From: an uncultured bacterium
Lineage (GTDB): Bacteria > Cyanobacteriota > Vampirovibrionia > Gastranaerophilales > Gastranaerophilaceae
Assembly (NCBI GenBank): GCA_949296425.1
Contig: CASFPN010000010.1
Span: 1 to 51,358 of the forward strand
Length of the DNA stretch: 51,358 nt
Direction of reading: 5' to 3'
In this document: piece after piece, positions 41,785 through 49,965 of the stretch
Layout: each line of letters opens with the position of its first letter
Numbering within the stretch: the first letter of the stretch is position 1
Made by a program: the position numbers and the translations under genes
The notes under the pieces: model-generated
What the model saw: only the letters and a program-made list of their open reading frames with translations
What the model was told of the DNA's origin: nothing
Database searches by the model: none

Positions 41785-42978
41785 TTAAAGCATTTCGAAT
41801 TTAATTTTCTTTTTGTTATTTTCAAGAACTTTTTGTTGAAATTCTTTATCATACTGTAATTTATAACCGTTTGTAAATGCTTTTACAACGGCTTTTGCAA
41901 AAGTTCCTCTCGCACTCCAGTACGATGTATGAGCGAATAAAACCGAACGTTTTGACCAAACGCTTGAATTATCATAAATAAATCCTTTGGGATTTTTAAT
42001 TTCTATGTTGGCAAGTTGTTCCATCTCATCAATTGTAAGATTTCTGCTTGACGGAAATCCAAGCGGGTCTTCCCTGTAGTTTACGGTCAGGAAAAATAAA
42101 CCTTCTTCGATTATATATTTTAGCATAAGTTTATTGTAATAATTAAGTTCATAATCAGGGTTTGCGAGATCCGAGTAAAAGAGTACAAGCGGACTTGCAA
42201 AGTTTACTGCACCTTTTACGGTATCAACCGGAGCACAGTATTTTTGTGTGGCTTCTTTCAGTGCAAGATAATTTTTTTCATTTATGGTACCGGCAGGCCT
42301 GAAAAGCAGATTGCCGTTTTCGGAAATTACACCGATTTTGGCTTTAGACAATGCGGAAATACAGGTATTGTCAATCGGTAATTCTTTGATAAGGGTTTTA
42401 ATGTTTTCGCTGAAATCAAGTGTTGTAAAAAGATTTTCAAGATTTATATACGGAAGTTTGTTAAACATGTATTCATAAGTTACAAAACTTCCTGCAGAAT
42501 AGCCGTAAAGAACTACTTTATTCCCTTTTTCATTTTCGGCTTTAATTGTTTCATTCAAATCATCAAGAATAGGAAGCATATTGTGCTGTTTCTGCACCCA
42601 TATTGCATCATGAAGGTATGCAGCAAGCATTGAACGGACTTTATAAGCCAGAGTCGGACTGAATGCTTTTGACAGATCAAGCTGCTGTTGTACAAATTCC
42701 AGATCATTCTTGCTCTTATCTCCCCAGAAAAATATAACCGGTTCTTCGTTGATTTTATACTGTGGTTTGTTCAGAAAAACTTCTTTAATCTCTTTGTTGT
42801 TTTCAAACTTTTTCTTTAAAACAGGATGAAGTTTTTGAACGCCTTCAATATACCAGTTTGTCATTTTTTCATCGTTGTTATTAGAGCCGTTTATATATAC
42901 AAAGCTCACGCCCGTTTGGGCAAAACAGATACTTTGCAGAAGCATTAAGATAAAAATAACCGTGAAAATCTTTTTCAT
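41785..42978 (-). CDS. exported serine-hydrolase-like protein
   Basis: 397 aa. Signal peptide MKKIFTVIFILMLLQSICFA, then mature VSFVYINGSNNNDEKMTNW. The elbow LYGYSAGSFVTYEYM has the G-x-S-x-G pattern of alpha/beta hydrolases, and HTSYWSARGT near the end could supply the His. The overall family is not one I know, and the acid residue is not obvious. First gene of a unit with the unknown gene and nagZ, 28 nt before the former. Leaderless start, no SD. Confidence 0.75.
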   Translation of the reverse strand: MKKIFTVIFILMLLQSICFAQTGVSFVYINGSNNNDEKMTNWYIEGVQKLHPVLKKKFENNKEIKEVFLNKPQYKINEEPVIFFWGDKSKNDLEFVQQQLDLSKAFSPTLAYKVRSMLAAYLHDAIWVQKQHNMLPILDDLNETIKAENEKGNKVVLYGYSAGSFVTYEYMFNKLPYINLENLFTTLDFSENIKTLIKELPIDNTCISALSKAKIGVISENGNLLFRPAGTINEKNYLALKEATQKYCAPVDTVKGAVNFASPLVLFYSDLANPDYELNYYNKLMLKYIIEEGLFFLTVNYREDPLGFPSSRNLTIDEMEQLANIEIKNPKGFIYDNSSVWSKRSVLFAHTSYWSARGTFAKAVVKAFTNGYKLQYDKEFQQKVLENNKKKIKFEML

Positions 42979-42984
42979 AGGTAC

Positions 42985-42993
42985 ATTTTACCA
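42985..42993 (-). promoter_or_regulatory. extended -10 promoter, leaderless exported protein
   Basis: On the minus strand TGgTAAAAT ends 6 nt before the ATG at 42978. Confidence 0.6.
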
Positions 42994-43061
42994 TAAATTC
43001 AGATTTTTGGCGATATAAATCCCATTTTTTATTATACCTTATTTTTAGTTTTCAGAAGGAT

Positions 43062-43706
43062 TTAAAGTGTTTGCTCATTGGAGGTTATTTTATATACTCC
43101 GGCAGCTGCTGCACCCGCAACAAAGTTTGTTAAAACTGTTGCAAGTATAAGTTTAGTCTGTGTAATTCCCATAAAAGAAATTCCGAGTGCAACTGCTGGG
43201 TTAAATGCACCGTAACAGGTTCCTGCTGTCGCAATCAGGCCGACAAGGACGGTTGAACCGATTGCAAGTCCGTAATATGAATTACCCTTTGTATCCTCAG
43301 ATGTTGCAGTATTCAATACAACATAGCATAATGCAAATGTAAATAAAAATTCGCAAATAATCATAGGCATCATAGAGTATGTGGTCTCATTTGCATACGG
43401 CGGTATTGCAACAAGATATCCGGCAGCTAAGGCAGCAATTGCACCGCCGATAAACTGTGAGATAATATAAGGTACAAAATCTTTCCAGTTTAATGCACCT
43501 CTTATGGCCGCTGCAAGTGATACTGCAGGGTTATAATGACCTCCGGATATATGACCGCCTGAATAAATCATTACCATTAAAATAAAGCCGATTGCTATAG
43601 CCGGAAAACTTTTCTCGCCGTTAGGGAACAAAGAACATCCAATGGTTAACACAAGAAAAAATGTTCCTATAAATTCTACAAGGCATTTTTTTAATAATTC
43701 TTTCAT
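43062..43706 (-). CDS. aquaporin / MIP-family channel
   Basis: 214 aa, six TM plus two half helices. NPA motifs are SGGHYNPAVSLAAAI (first) and YGAFNPAVALGISF (second; second-motif Arg that normally follows is replaced, NPAVALG instead of NPAR), which may widen or alter the selectivity filter. Starts LVEFIGTFFLVLTIGC, typical. Passes water or small solutes across the inner membrane. AAAGGAGAG precedes the ATG. It is divergent from pgeF. Confidence 0.92.
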   Translation of the reverse strand: MKELLKKCLVEFIGTFFLVLTIGCSLFPNGEKSFPAIAIGFILMVMIYSGGHISGGHYNPAVSLAAAIRGALNWKDFVPYIISQFIGGAIAALAAGYLVAIPPYANETTYSMMPMIICEFLFTFALCYVVLNTATSEDTKGNSYYGLAIGSTVLVGLIATAGTCYGAFNPAVALGISFMGITQTKLILATVLTNFVAGAAAAGVYKITSNEQTL

Positions 43707-43772
43707 ATAAACTCTCCTTTATTTCGGTTGGAATTTTATCATATTTGAAAAATTTGTGCAATTAGCCTTTTA

Positions 43773-43781
43773 TGTTATACT
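43773..43781 (+). promoter_or_regulatory. extended -10 promoter, leaderless pgeF
   Basis: TGtTATACT ends 6 nt before the ATG at 43788; no Shine-Dalgarno. Confidence 0.65.
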
Positions 43782-43787
43782 TTTTAT

Positions 43788-44525
43788 ATGTTTTATTTTG
43801 ATGAAATTAACGGTAAAAAAATTTTAAAAAGTAGTGTTTTATCAGGTTTAAACCATTTTTTTACAACAAGAGAGTCTTTTATTTTTACGAAAGATCCGGA
43901 ATTTGAAGGAGTTGCTGCAGAAAATAAAAAAGATATTTGCAGACATTTAAATATTAATGCTTCAGATTTAATACATCCGTCCCAAACGCACTCATCAAAT
44001 ATTGATATCGCAAAAGCCGGAGTTTCCTGTTATCCTGATACTGACGGATTAATTTTAACAAATTTTGAACAGGCTGTATTTTTGAATTTTGCGGATTGTA
44101 CGCCTGTCATTATCTATGATCCTGTAAATAAAGCTGCTGCAGTTTCTCATGCAGGCTGGCGCGGAACGGCTGCTCAGATTGCTTATAAAACAGTGCAAAA
44201 AATGTCGTCATTCGGTTCTGTCCCCGAAAATATGAAAGCTGCAATCGGGCCTGCAATTTCCTATTGCTGCTACAATGTAGGAGAAGATGTTTACAGACAG
44301 CTTATGGTATCTGTAAGAAACTCTGAAAAATTATCTGAAATCCGTCAGGGTTCTATATTTGTGGATTTGAAGGGGATAAATAAAAGACAGCTTATTGAAG
44401 CCGGTTTAAAGGTTGAGAATATAGATGTATGTCCTTTCTGTACGGTGTGTAACAATGAACTTTTCTTTTCATACAGGAAAGAAAACGGAACAACGAACAG
44501 GCACAGCGCTCTTATAAAGTTATGA
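43788..44525 (+). CDS. pgeF: laccase-domain protein, peptidoglycan editing factor family (YfiH/YlmD)
   Basis: 245 aa, usual size. FFTTRESF at the start, THSSNID, LNFADCTPVI, VSHAGWRGTAAQI, IGPAISYCCYNVGEDV and TNRHSALI at the end cover all conserved blocks, including the His-Cys-His zinc site. E. coli PgeF removes Ser misincorporated in muropeptides; other members are purine nucleoside phosphorylases. The last 180 bp are overlapped antisense by the HTH gene at 44345. Confidence 0.94.
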   Translation: MFYFDEINGKKILKSSVLSGLNHFFTTRESFIFTKDPEFEGVAAENKKDICRHLNINASDLIHPSQTHSSNIDIAKAGVSCYPDTDGLILTNFEQAVFLNFADCTPVIIYDPVNKAAAVSHAGWRGTAAQIAYKTVQKMSSFGSVPENMKAAIGPAISYCCYNVGEDVYRQLMVSVRNSEKLSEIRQGSIFVDLKGINKRQLIEAGLKVENIDVCPFCTVCNNELFFSYRKENGTTNRHSALIKL

Positions 44526-44749
44526 AAAAAATCAGGTTTTATAATATCTAAAACTATAAAAATTATTATATATTCTCCAAAAGAAACAGTTCTGGTTCCT
44601 TGTTCAGCTTTTTCAATAACAGTAACCGGTAAATTTGCTATTAATGCAGTTTCTTTAATTGAATAGCCTAATTTTTTTCTTTTTTCTTTAATTACAGACG
44701 CAATAAAATTCATTCTGTCTTTAGGATTATAAAATTTACTTATTCGCAT
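44345..44749 (-). CDS. small HTH protein with C-terminus antisense to pgeF
   Basis: 134 aa. Residues 12-65 look like an HTH: FIASVIKEKRKKLGYSIKETALIANLPVTVIEKAEQGTRTVSF with the Q/E-x-G-T/R-x turn of XRE domains. From about residue 75 on, the frame runs antisense to pgeF and its composition (FRALCLFVVPFSFLYEKK) looks unnatural. Either the true protein is a shorter HTH that has lost its stop, or a frameshift removed it. It is divergent from a second HTH gene at 44847, with two dyads between. Confidence 0.6.
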   Translation of the reverse strand: MRISKFYNPKDRMNFIASVIKEKRKKLGYSIKETALIANLPVTVIEKAEQGTRTVSFGEYIIIFIVLDIIKPDFFHNFIRALCLFVVPFSFLYEKKSSLLHTVQKGHTSIFSTFKPASISCLLFIPFKSTNIEP

Positions 44750-44772
44750 TTCTTAACAATATTCCCGTTGAT

Positions 44773-44819
44773 ACTAAATTTGTATTATATACGAGACAAA
44801 TTTTAGTTCATTGGAACTA
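44773..44819. promoter_or_regulatory. two dyads between divergent HTH genes
   Basis: ACTAAATTTGT (44773-44783) against ACAAATTTTAGT (44796-44807), one base insertion, and TAGTTC-ATTG-GAACTA (44804-44819), perfect 6-bp arms. Candidate operators controlling both HTH genes. Confidence 0.5.
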
Positions 44820-44846
44820 TTTTGTCAATAAAAATATAATTTTATT

Positions 44847-45062
44847 ATGAATAATGATAATAAAAGTTATATTCGCTCATTGCTAACTCTTCATAATTTA
44901 TCTGTTATTAAACTGGCTGAGTTAATGAGTAAAGAATTGGGCAAGCCTTATACAAGGCAGAGCTTATATGGTAAGTTAGATAGAGATTCATTATCCTTAA
45001 AAGAATGTCAGGCTATTGCAAAAATTTTAGGCTATCATATTGCCTTCATAAAAAATAAATAG
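44847..45062 (+). CDS. small HTH protein
   Basis: 71 aa, one DNA-binding-like domain: IRSLLTLHNLSVIKLAELMS, then YTRQSLYGKLDRDSLSLKECQAIAKILGYHIAFI. This is the length and layout of stand-alone Cro/C1-type HTH proteins. No Shine-Dalgarno; TATAAT-like AT-rich sequence lies just upstream. Ends 4 nt before the convergent gene at 45067. Confidence 0.75.
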   Translation: MNNDNKSYIRSLLTLHNLSVIKLAELMSKELGKPYTRQSLYGKLDRDSLSLKECQAIAKILGYHIAFIKNK

Positions 45063-45066
45063 TTTT

Positions 45067-45423
45067 TTAGTACCCCATAAACATATTCTGCATTCCGCCC
45101 TGTATACCCTGCATCATCATCATACTGTTAGAGCTGTCCATGTACTGCGGAAACTGGCTGTAAGTCATCGGAGTTTGTTTATTTGCGGAAGGGGTAATAT
45201 TTCCCATTTGTTTTACGGACTTAGGTTTCATTATTTCATCGACACCTTCTTCTTCTATAATGTCAGTGGCGGAAAGAGGTTTGTTAAGATGCGGATATGC
45301 AGGATGGGCAGATTTGTTATATACACCTGAAAAAGTTTCATGAGGTGTCATGTTTATTTCTTCGGCTGAAACCGGCATTATAAACCCTGCCAGAATTAAT
45401 ACAAAAACTAATTTTTTCAACAT
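45067..45423 (-). CDS. unknown exported Met/Gln-rich protein
   Basis: 118 aa. Signal peptide MLKKLVFVLILAGFIMPVSA, mature part low-complexity: HPAYPHLNKPLSATDIIEEE, then SSNSMMMMQGIQGGMQNMFMGY at the C-terminus with many Met and Gln. CGGAGG precedes the ATG. No family recognised. Possibly an envelope protein; Met-rich tails can bind copper, but that is speculative. Confidence 0.7.
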   Translation of the reverse strand: MLKKLVFVLILAGFIMPVSAEEINMTPHETFSGVYNKSAHPAYPHLNKPLSATDIIEEEGVDEIMKPKSVKQMGNITPSANKQTPMTYSQFPQYMDSSNSMMMMQGIQGGMQNMFMGY

Positions 45424-45524
45424 ACACCTCCGTAAATTTTTTAATATTATTATATAACAAAATTTTCAATAAACAACTTTTCAAGCTTGCTGATTTTTGC
45501 TATACTATTCACAGGAAAAGAATT

Positions 45525-47135
45525 ATGGATTTTACGGTAGAGATTAAAGAATCAAAAATTTATTTATCCTGGAGTGATATAAAAGCTGACAGTTATAAGC
45601 TATTTATGAAAAAAGGCGATTTGTTCTATGAATGTACCGTAATTAACGGACAAAATTCAATCAGATTGTCGCTCCTACCTTACGGTGAGCATGAATGTTT
45701 TATTCAGGCGTATAAAAACGGAAGGCTTGTGGCAGAATCGGACAGGCATAAGTTTTTGTTTGATGAAGTTGATGTTGAAGTCGTTCATGAAAAGGATGCG
45801 GAAGTTAAATTTATTTACAGTAAATATGAACAGGCAGAAGGTTACAGGCTGTATAAAAATGTATCCGGACAGGGCTTTAGCGGCTGCAAAAATTCAGATG
45901 CGGATTATATAAAATATAAAGTTGGTGATGAGAAGGAATTTAAAATAAAACCGTTTGTTATGCGGGATGGAAAACGTGAGTTTATAGCATCTTCACCTGT
46001 TGTTAATGTTGATTCAAACCGTTTTATATCTCTTAGTGTATACAAATCATTCAATTACAACCTTTTTCTTTCCTGGAATTTTGAAGGTTTTGCAGACGGT
46101 TTTTTGGTTTATACCGAAAATTCTCAAACTCCGATATTTGAAACTACAGATCCGCTGTGTCATTACTTGTCCCTGTTTGACTATAAAGGCAGTACGCATT
46201 TTATTGTAAAAGCCTTTGTCAATACAATTAACGGAAGAGTGATAACTGCTGTTTCTGATACTGTTTCTCTCGGAATAAGACGATTTAAAAAACCTGAAGT
46301 ATCTCTTATAATCCCTGCATATAATGCACAGGATTATATTGTCAGAAGTATAGACAGCGCGCTTGCTTCCGACTTTTCAGATTTGGAAATTATAATAGTG
46401 AATGACGGCAGTACTGACGGAACTCAAAAGATTATTGACTGGTATGATAAAAATTATACAAATGTTGTTTCTGTCGAAAAAGAAAACGGCGGTGTAGCTG
46501 ATGCCAGAAACGCAGGAATTCAAGCTGCAAAAGGTAAGTATATCGCATTTATGGATAATGATGATTTAATTCGTCCTAATATGATAAGCAAACTTTATTA
46601 TTCTGCAGAAAAAAATCATTGCGATATTGCAATTGCTCCCCTTTACAGAATAACTGATAAAGGATATTCTGTACACTGCGATTTACCGTTTGCCGAAGAT
46701 GTACCTGTTGATACGGACAGGTATCTTGATATTATGTACACTCCAGGCTATTACAACTGTGCTATATGGAACAAATTATATAAAGCATCCATTGTAAAAG
46801 AGCATCCGCTCGGGAAATTAAAATACGAAGATGTATCTTGGACTCCATGTATTATTTCTTATGCTGAAAATATTTGTTTTTTGAAAAGTCCATTATATGA
46901 ATGGGACAGAAAAACTCGCCCCGAAACTTTCGGGGATGTGCTTGCCCGGCAAAGTGACGATGATTTGTTTGAACACAGAAAGCAGGCAATGCTTTTCTTT
47001 GTGAGAAACGGAAACCCGGAAAAGAAAGACATTTTAAGAACTATTGCAATTCGCCGTTTGAAACGTTATGCAAAAAATTCATCTAACAAAAATTATGAAG
47101 ATCTGATTGAAAAAATTGAGGACGGCAAGTATTAA
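45525..47135 (+). CDS. family 2 glycosyltransferase with N-terminal beta-domains
   Basis: 536 aa. Residues 1-255 hold two or three fibronectin-like beta domains (KIYLSWSDIKADSYKLFMKK, KFIYSKYEQAEGYRLYKN, NLFLSWNFEGFADGFLVYTE show the same strand pattern, so they are internal repeats). The GT2 domain begins VSLIIPAYNAQDYIVRSIDS, with NDGSTDGT, MDNDDLIRP (N-D-D in place of D-S-D-D) and the acidic YEDVSW. AGGAAAAG precedes the ATG. First gene of a five-gene-like head-to-tail run. Intracellular glycosyltransferases seldom have such modules; they may hold the acceptor. Confidence 0.9.
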   Translation: MDFTVEIKESKIYLSWSDIKADSYKLFMKKGDLFYECTVINGQNSIRLSLLPYGEHECFIQAYKNGRLVAESDRHKFLFDEVDVEVVHEKDAEVKFIYSKYEQAEGYRLYKNVSGQGFSGCKNSDADYIKYKVGDEKEFKIKPFVMRDGKREFIASSPVVNVDSNRFISLSVYKSFNYNLFLSWNFEGFADGFLVYTENSQTPIFETTDPLCHYLSLFDYKGSTHFIVKAFVNTINGRVITAVSDTVSLGIRRFKKPEVSLIIPAYNAQDYIVRSIDSALASDFSDLEIIIVNDGSTDGTQKIIDWYDKNYTNVVSVEKENGGVADARNAGIQAAKGKYIAFMDNDDLIRPNMISKLYYSAEKNHCDIAIAPLYRITDKGYSVHCDLPFAEDVPVDTDRYLDIMYTPGYYNCAIWNKLYKASIVKEHPLGKLKYEDVSWTPCIISYAENICFLKSPLYEWDRKTRPETFGDVLARQSDDDLFEHRKQAMLFFVRNGNPEKKDILRTIAIRRLKRYAKNSSNKNYEDLIEKIEDGKY

Positions 47136-47720
47136 ATGGATTTTCAAAACTATATTATTTATATAAGTTATTTAACTAAAAAACTTAATGGTTTTTTTGA
47201 AAGGCAGTATCCTTATATTTGTTGTAAAAAAGGGTGTGCAAAATGTTGTCAAAACGGAGAATATCCGTTTTCGCAGGCTGAATTTGATTTTTTAATGATA
47301 GGTTTTTCACGGCTGCCTTCCGGACTTCAGGAGAAAATTTTAGCTAAGATAAAGAATTTGAAAATTGAAAAACAAAAACAAAATAAAGAAACATTTATAT
47401 ATGAATGTCCGTTTTTGATTGATAATGAATGTTGCGTGTACGAATTTCGCGGAATTATATGCAGAAGTTTCGGTTTGATTGCAATAAATGATCATGGAAA
47501 TTCAAAGATTCCATTCTGTGCTTTTGAAGGGTTAAATTACGCAAATGTCCTCGATGTTGACACAAAGATTATATCATCGGAAAAATATAAAAAGCTCGGT
47601 GATGCGCCTCAACCGCTTGCTTTTAATGTAAGTTATGATTTTTTAACGAGTAAAACTATTGAAAATAATTTTAAAATTGATTTCGGTGAAAAAAAGCCTC
47701 TTATTGATTGGTTTAAATAG
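47136..47720 (+). CDS. YkgJ-type cysteine-cluster protein
   Basis: 194 aa; starts directly at the base after the GT2 stop. Two Cys clusters: CCKKGCAKCCQNGEYPFS (C-x3-C-x2-CC) and ECPFLIDNECCVYEFRGIICRSFG, the YkgJ/PF03692 signature (C-P-x-L-x-C-x-Y-x-x-R-x-x-x-C-R). Likely binds zinc or an Fe-S cluster. Function in the family is unknown. In an operon with GT2 and the DUF2229 protein. Confidence 0.88.
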   Translation: MDFQNYIIYISYLTKKLNGFFERQYPYICCKKGCAKCCQNGEYPFSQAEFDFLMIGFSRLPSGLQEKILAKIKNLKIEKQKQNKETFIYECPFLIDNECCVYEFRGIICRSFGLIAINDHGNSKIPFCAFEGLNYANVLDVDTKIISSEKYKKLGDAPQPLAFNVSYDFLTSKTIENNFKIDFGEKKPLIDWFK

Positions 47721-47846
47721 TTTATATATTACCCGAAAAGTTAAAATACGATTTATTACTGAATTTTTATTTGCTTCTTTCCTATGCTTGTAGTATGCTC
47801 CAAAGTATAAGTAAAACTTAAAAATAAAGGCTGTATATAAAAATTG

Positions 47847-48926
47847 ATGAACAACTCTTTTAAGCATAAAATCGGGATACCGAGAGCAATTTCATATTAC
47901 AATAATTACCCTTTTTATTTCGGATTTTTTAATTCTCTCGGGGTAGAAGTTGTATTGTCTGATAAAACCACAACAGCAATAATAAATGAAGGTTCAAAGT
48001 ATGTTGTATCTGATACCTGTCTGCCTATAAAAGTTTACGTTGGACATGTTGTTAATCTTCTTGACAAGGGGTGTGAATATATTTTTGTACCGTCTATACA
48101 ATCTACTGATTACAAGATAAATAATTGCAGTAAAATAAGAGGGCTGCCTGAGATTATCAGAAATGTTGTTGACCGTGATTTTACAATGGTTGAGCCAACC
48201 CTTGATAAAACCGAAAATATCGGTTTGTATGATTTTTGCACTCATAGTGCCGAGATTTTCGGTATAACAGATAAAAAAGAAATTAAACAGGCTATGGAGA
48301 AAGGTTTTGAAATTTATAACAATTTCTTTAAAATGACACAATCCGGTATGCATTATGAAGAAGCTTTAAATAATGCATTAAACGGTCGTTTGATTTTAAA
48401 GCCGGTTGATATTGTAAAACCTCTTTCCGTGGTTATTATGGGACATGGATATAACCTTTTTGATGAGCGAATTTCTTTGAATTTAATCAAAAAACTTGAA
48501 AAAATGGACGTAAAAGTTTATACATCATTGAATGTTTCCCGCGAAGCTTCCCTGCAGGCTATTGAGGACTTAGATGAAATTCAATACTGGGCAAATGAGT
48601 TGGAGTTGACCGGAACTGCTGCACACTATCTTCTTAAAGGAAAAGTAGACGGAATAATTGCGCTTTCTGCTTTCGGATGCGGACCTGATTCTTTGATGGT
48701 TGATGAAATTTCTTATCATTGCCGTGAGTATAATATGCCGCTGATTCATTTGACCATTGATGAGCATACGGGTGAAGCCGGTTTTGTAACACGTTTGGAA
48801 GCGTTTATTGATATGCTGATTAGAAAGAAACGTGCATTGATTTCTAAAAAATCCGGACGGATTGAAAAATCCTATGAAGTTTCGCCGTTGCAAAAAGAAA
48901 AAGTTCTAACGAGTGCCATAAAATAG
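47847..48926 (+). CDS. acyl-CoA dehydratase activase-related protein (DUF2229)
   Basis: 359 aa from the ATG at 47847; a TTG directly before it is a weaker start. KIGIPRAISYYNNYPFYFGF is the typical DUF2229 opening, followed by SDTCLPIKVYVGHVVNL and YIFVPSIQST with conserved Cys, and FGCGPDSLMVDEI and IDEHTGEAGFVTRLEAF near the end. These match the activase/BcrA-like Fe-S proteins tied to 2-hydroxyacyl-CoA dehydratases, but the ATPase (ASKHA) half and the dehydratase subunits are not here, so the actual job is unclear. It is immediately followed by a PHP gene. Confidence 0.88.
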   Translation: MNNSFKHKIGIPRAISYYNNYPFYFGFFNSLGVEVVLSDKTTTAIINEGSKYVVSDTCLPIKVYVGHVVNLLDKGCEYIFVPSIQSTDYKINNCSKIRGLPEIIRNVVDRDFTMVEPTLDKTENIGLYDFCTHSAEIFGITDKKEIKQAMEKGFEIYNNFFKMTQSGMHYEEALNNALNGRLILKPVDIVKPLSVVIMGHGYNLFDERISLNLIKKLEKMDVKVYTSLNVSREASLQAIEDLDEIQYWANELELTGTAAHYLLKGKVDGIIALSAFGCGPDSLMVDEISYHCREYNMPLIHLTIDEHTGEAGFVTRLEAFIDMLIRKKRALISKKSGRIEKSYEVSPLQKEKVLTSAIK

Positions 48927-49907
48927 ATGAAAGAAAAAGTTTTTTATTATAAAGGCGCCGTACATATTCATACAAAATTTTCTGACGGTACCGGAGATAT
49001 AAATGAAATTTCAAAAGCTGCAAAACTTGCAGGGCTTGATTGGATTATTATAACCGATCATAATTGTATGGCTGTAGAAGAAGGTTTTTATAACGGTGTA
49101 TGTGTAATAAAGGGAGAGGAGATTTCTCCTGAAAAATCGGATCATTATCTTGCACTCGGTATTAAAACGACAATTTCACCTGATAAAACTCCGCAGCAGT
49201 ATGTAAATGAAGTAAGAGAACAGGGCGGTTTTGGTTTTGCGGCGCATCCGGATGAAACCGATTCAAGAAAAAACACGGCAAAACCTATCAGATGGACGGA
49301 TAAATCAATAATACCTGACGGCATTGAAATCTGGAACTGGTTTTCAAGCTGGGCAGACAATTATGACGAAACTAATATTTTTACAATTTTATATTCTTAT
49401 ATTTTCAGGCATAACCTTGTAAAAGCACCGCATGAACAAACTCTCAAATGGTGGGATGATTTAAACAACAATTCGTCAAAGTCAGTTCCTGCAATTTCAG
49501 GTGTCGATGCGCATGCACTTAAAATTTCAAAATATGTTCTGCCTGTGACTGTTTTTCCTTATAAATCAAGTTTTAAAACTTTAACTAATATTATTACTTT
49601 GAAAAATAAAATGCCTGAAAATTTTCAAGAACAAAAGGAGATAATACTGGATGCATTAAGAAATGCTAATAACATTATCATTAACAGGCATGTGAGAGAT
49701 GAAAGCCCTTATATTTCATGTATTGACGGTGTATTTAAAATTAAAGTTAACGTAAAAGCGGAAATAAAAATTATTTTTAACGGTTCAGTGATTTACAGAA
49801 CATGCGCTATAGAATCCGAATTTAAATGTTCAAAGTCTGGAAAATACAGAGCTGAAATATACTTGAGAAATAAGCCTTGGATTTATACAAATTATTTTGT
49901 AATGTAG
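48927..49907 (+). CDS. PHP-domain phosphoesterase
   Basis: 326 aa, adjacent to the DUF2229 stop. Metal-binding motifs GAVHIHTKFSDGTG, IITDHN, GFAAHPDE and SGVDAHALK match the PHP (polymerase and histidinol phosphatase) superfamily. The last ~75 residues (GVFKIKVNVKAEIKIIFNG) form an extra beta domain, as in PHP proteins with a C-terminal Ig-like part. Presumably a metal-dependent phosphoesterase; substrate unknown. The shared operon suggests a common pathway with the DUF2229 and GT2 proteins, which I cannot name. Confidence 0.9.
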   Translation: MKEKVFYYKGAVHIHTKFSDGTGDINEISKAAKLAGLDWIIITDHNCMAVEEGFYNGVCVIKGEEISPEKSDHYLALGIKTTISPDKTPQQYVNEVREQGGFGFAAHPDETDSRKNTAKPIRWTDKSIIPDGIEIWNWFSSWADNYDETNIFTILYSYIFRHNLVKAPHEQTLKWWDDLNNNSSKSVPAISGVDAHALKISKYVLPVTVFPYKSSFKTLTNIITLKNKMPENFQEQKEIILDALRNANNIIINRHVRDESPYISCIDGVFKIKVNVKAEIKIIFNGSVIYRTCAIESEFKCSKSGKYRAEIYLRNKPWIYTNYFVM

Positions 49908-49965
49908 TTTTACAGGTTATAAAAAAATTGCCCCCTGTTAAATTTAGTTATATACTAAATGTACA

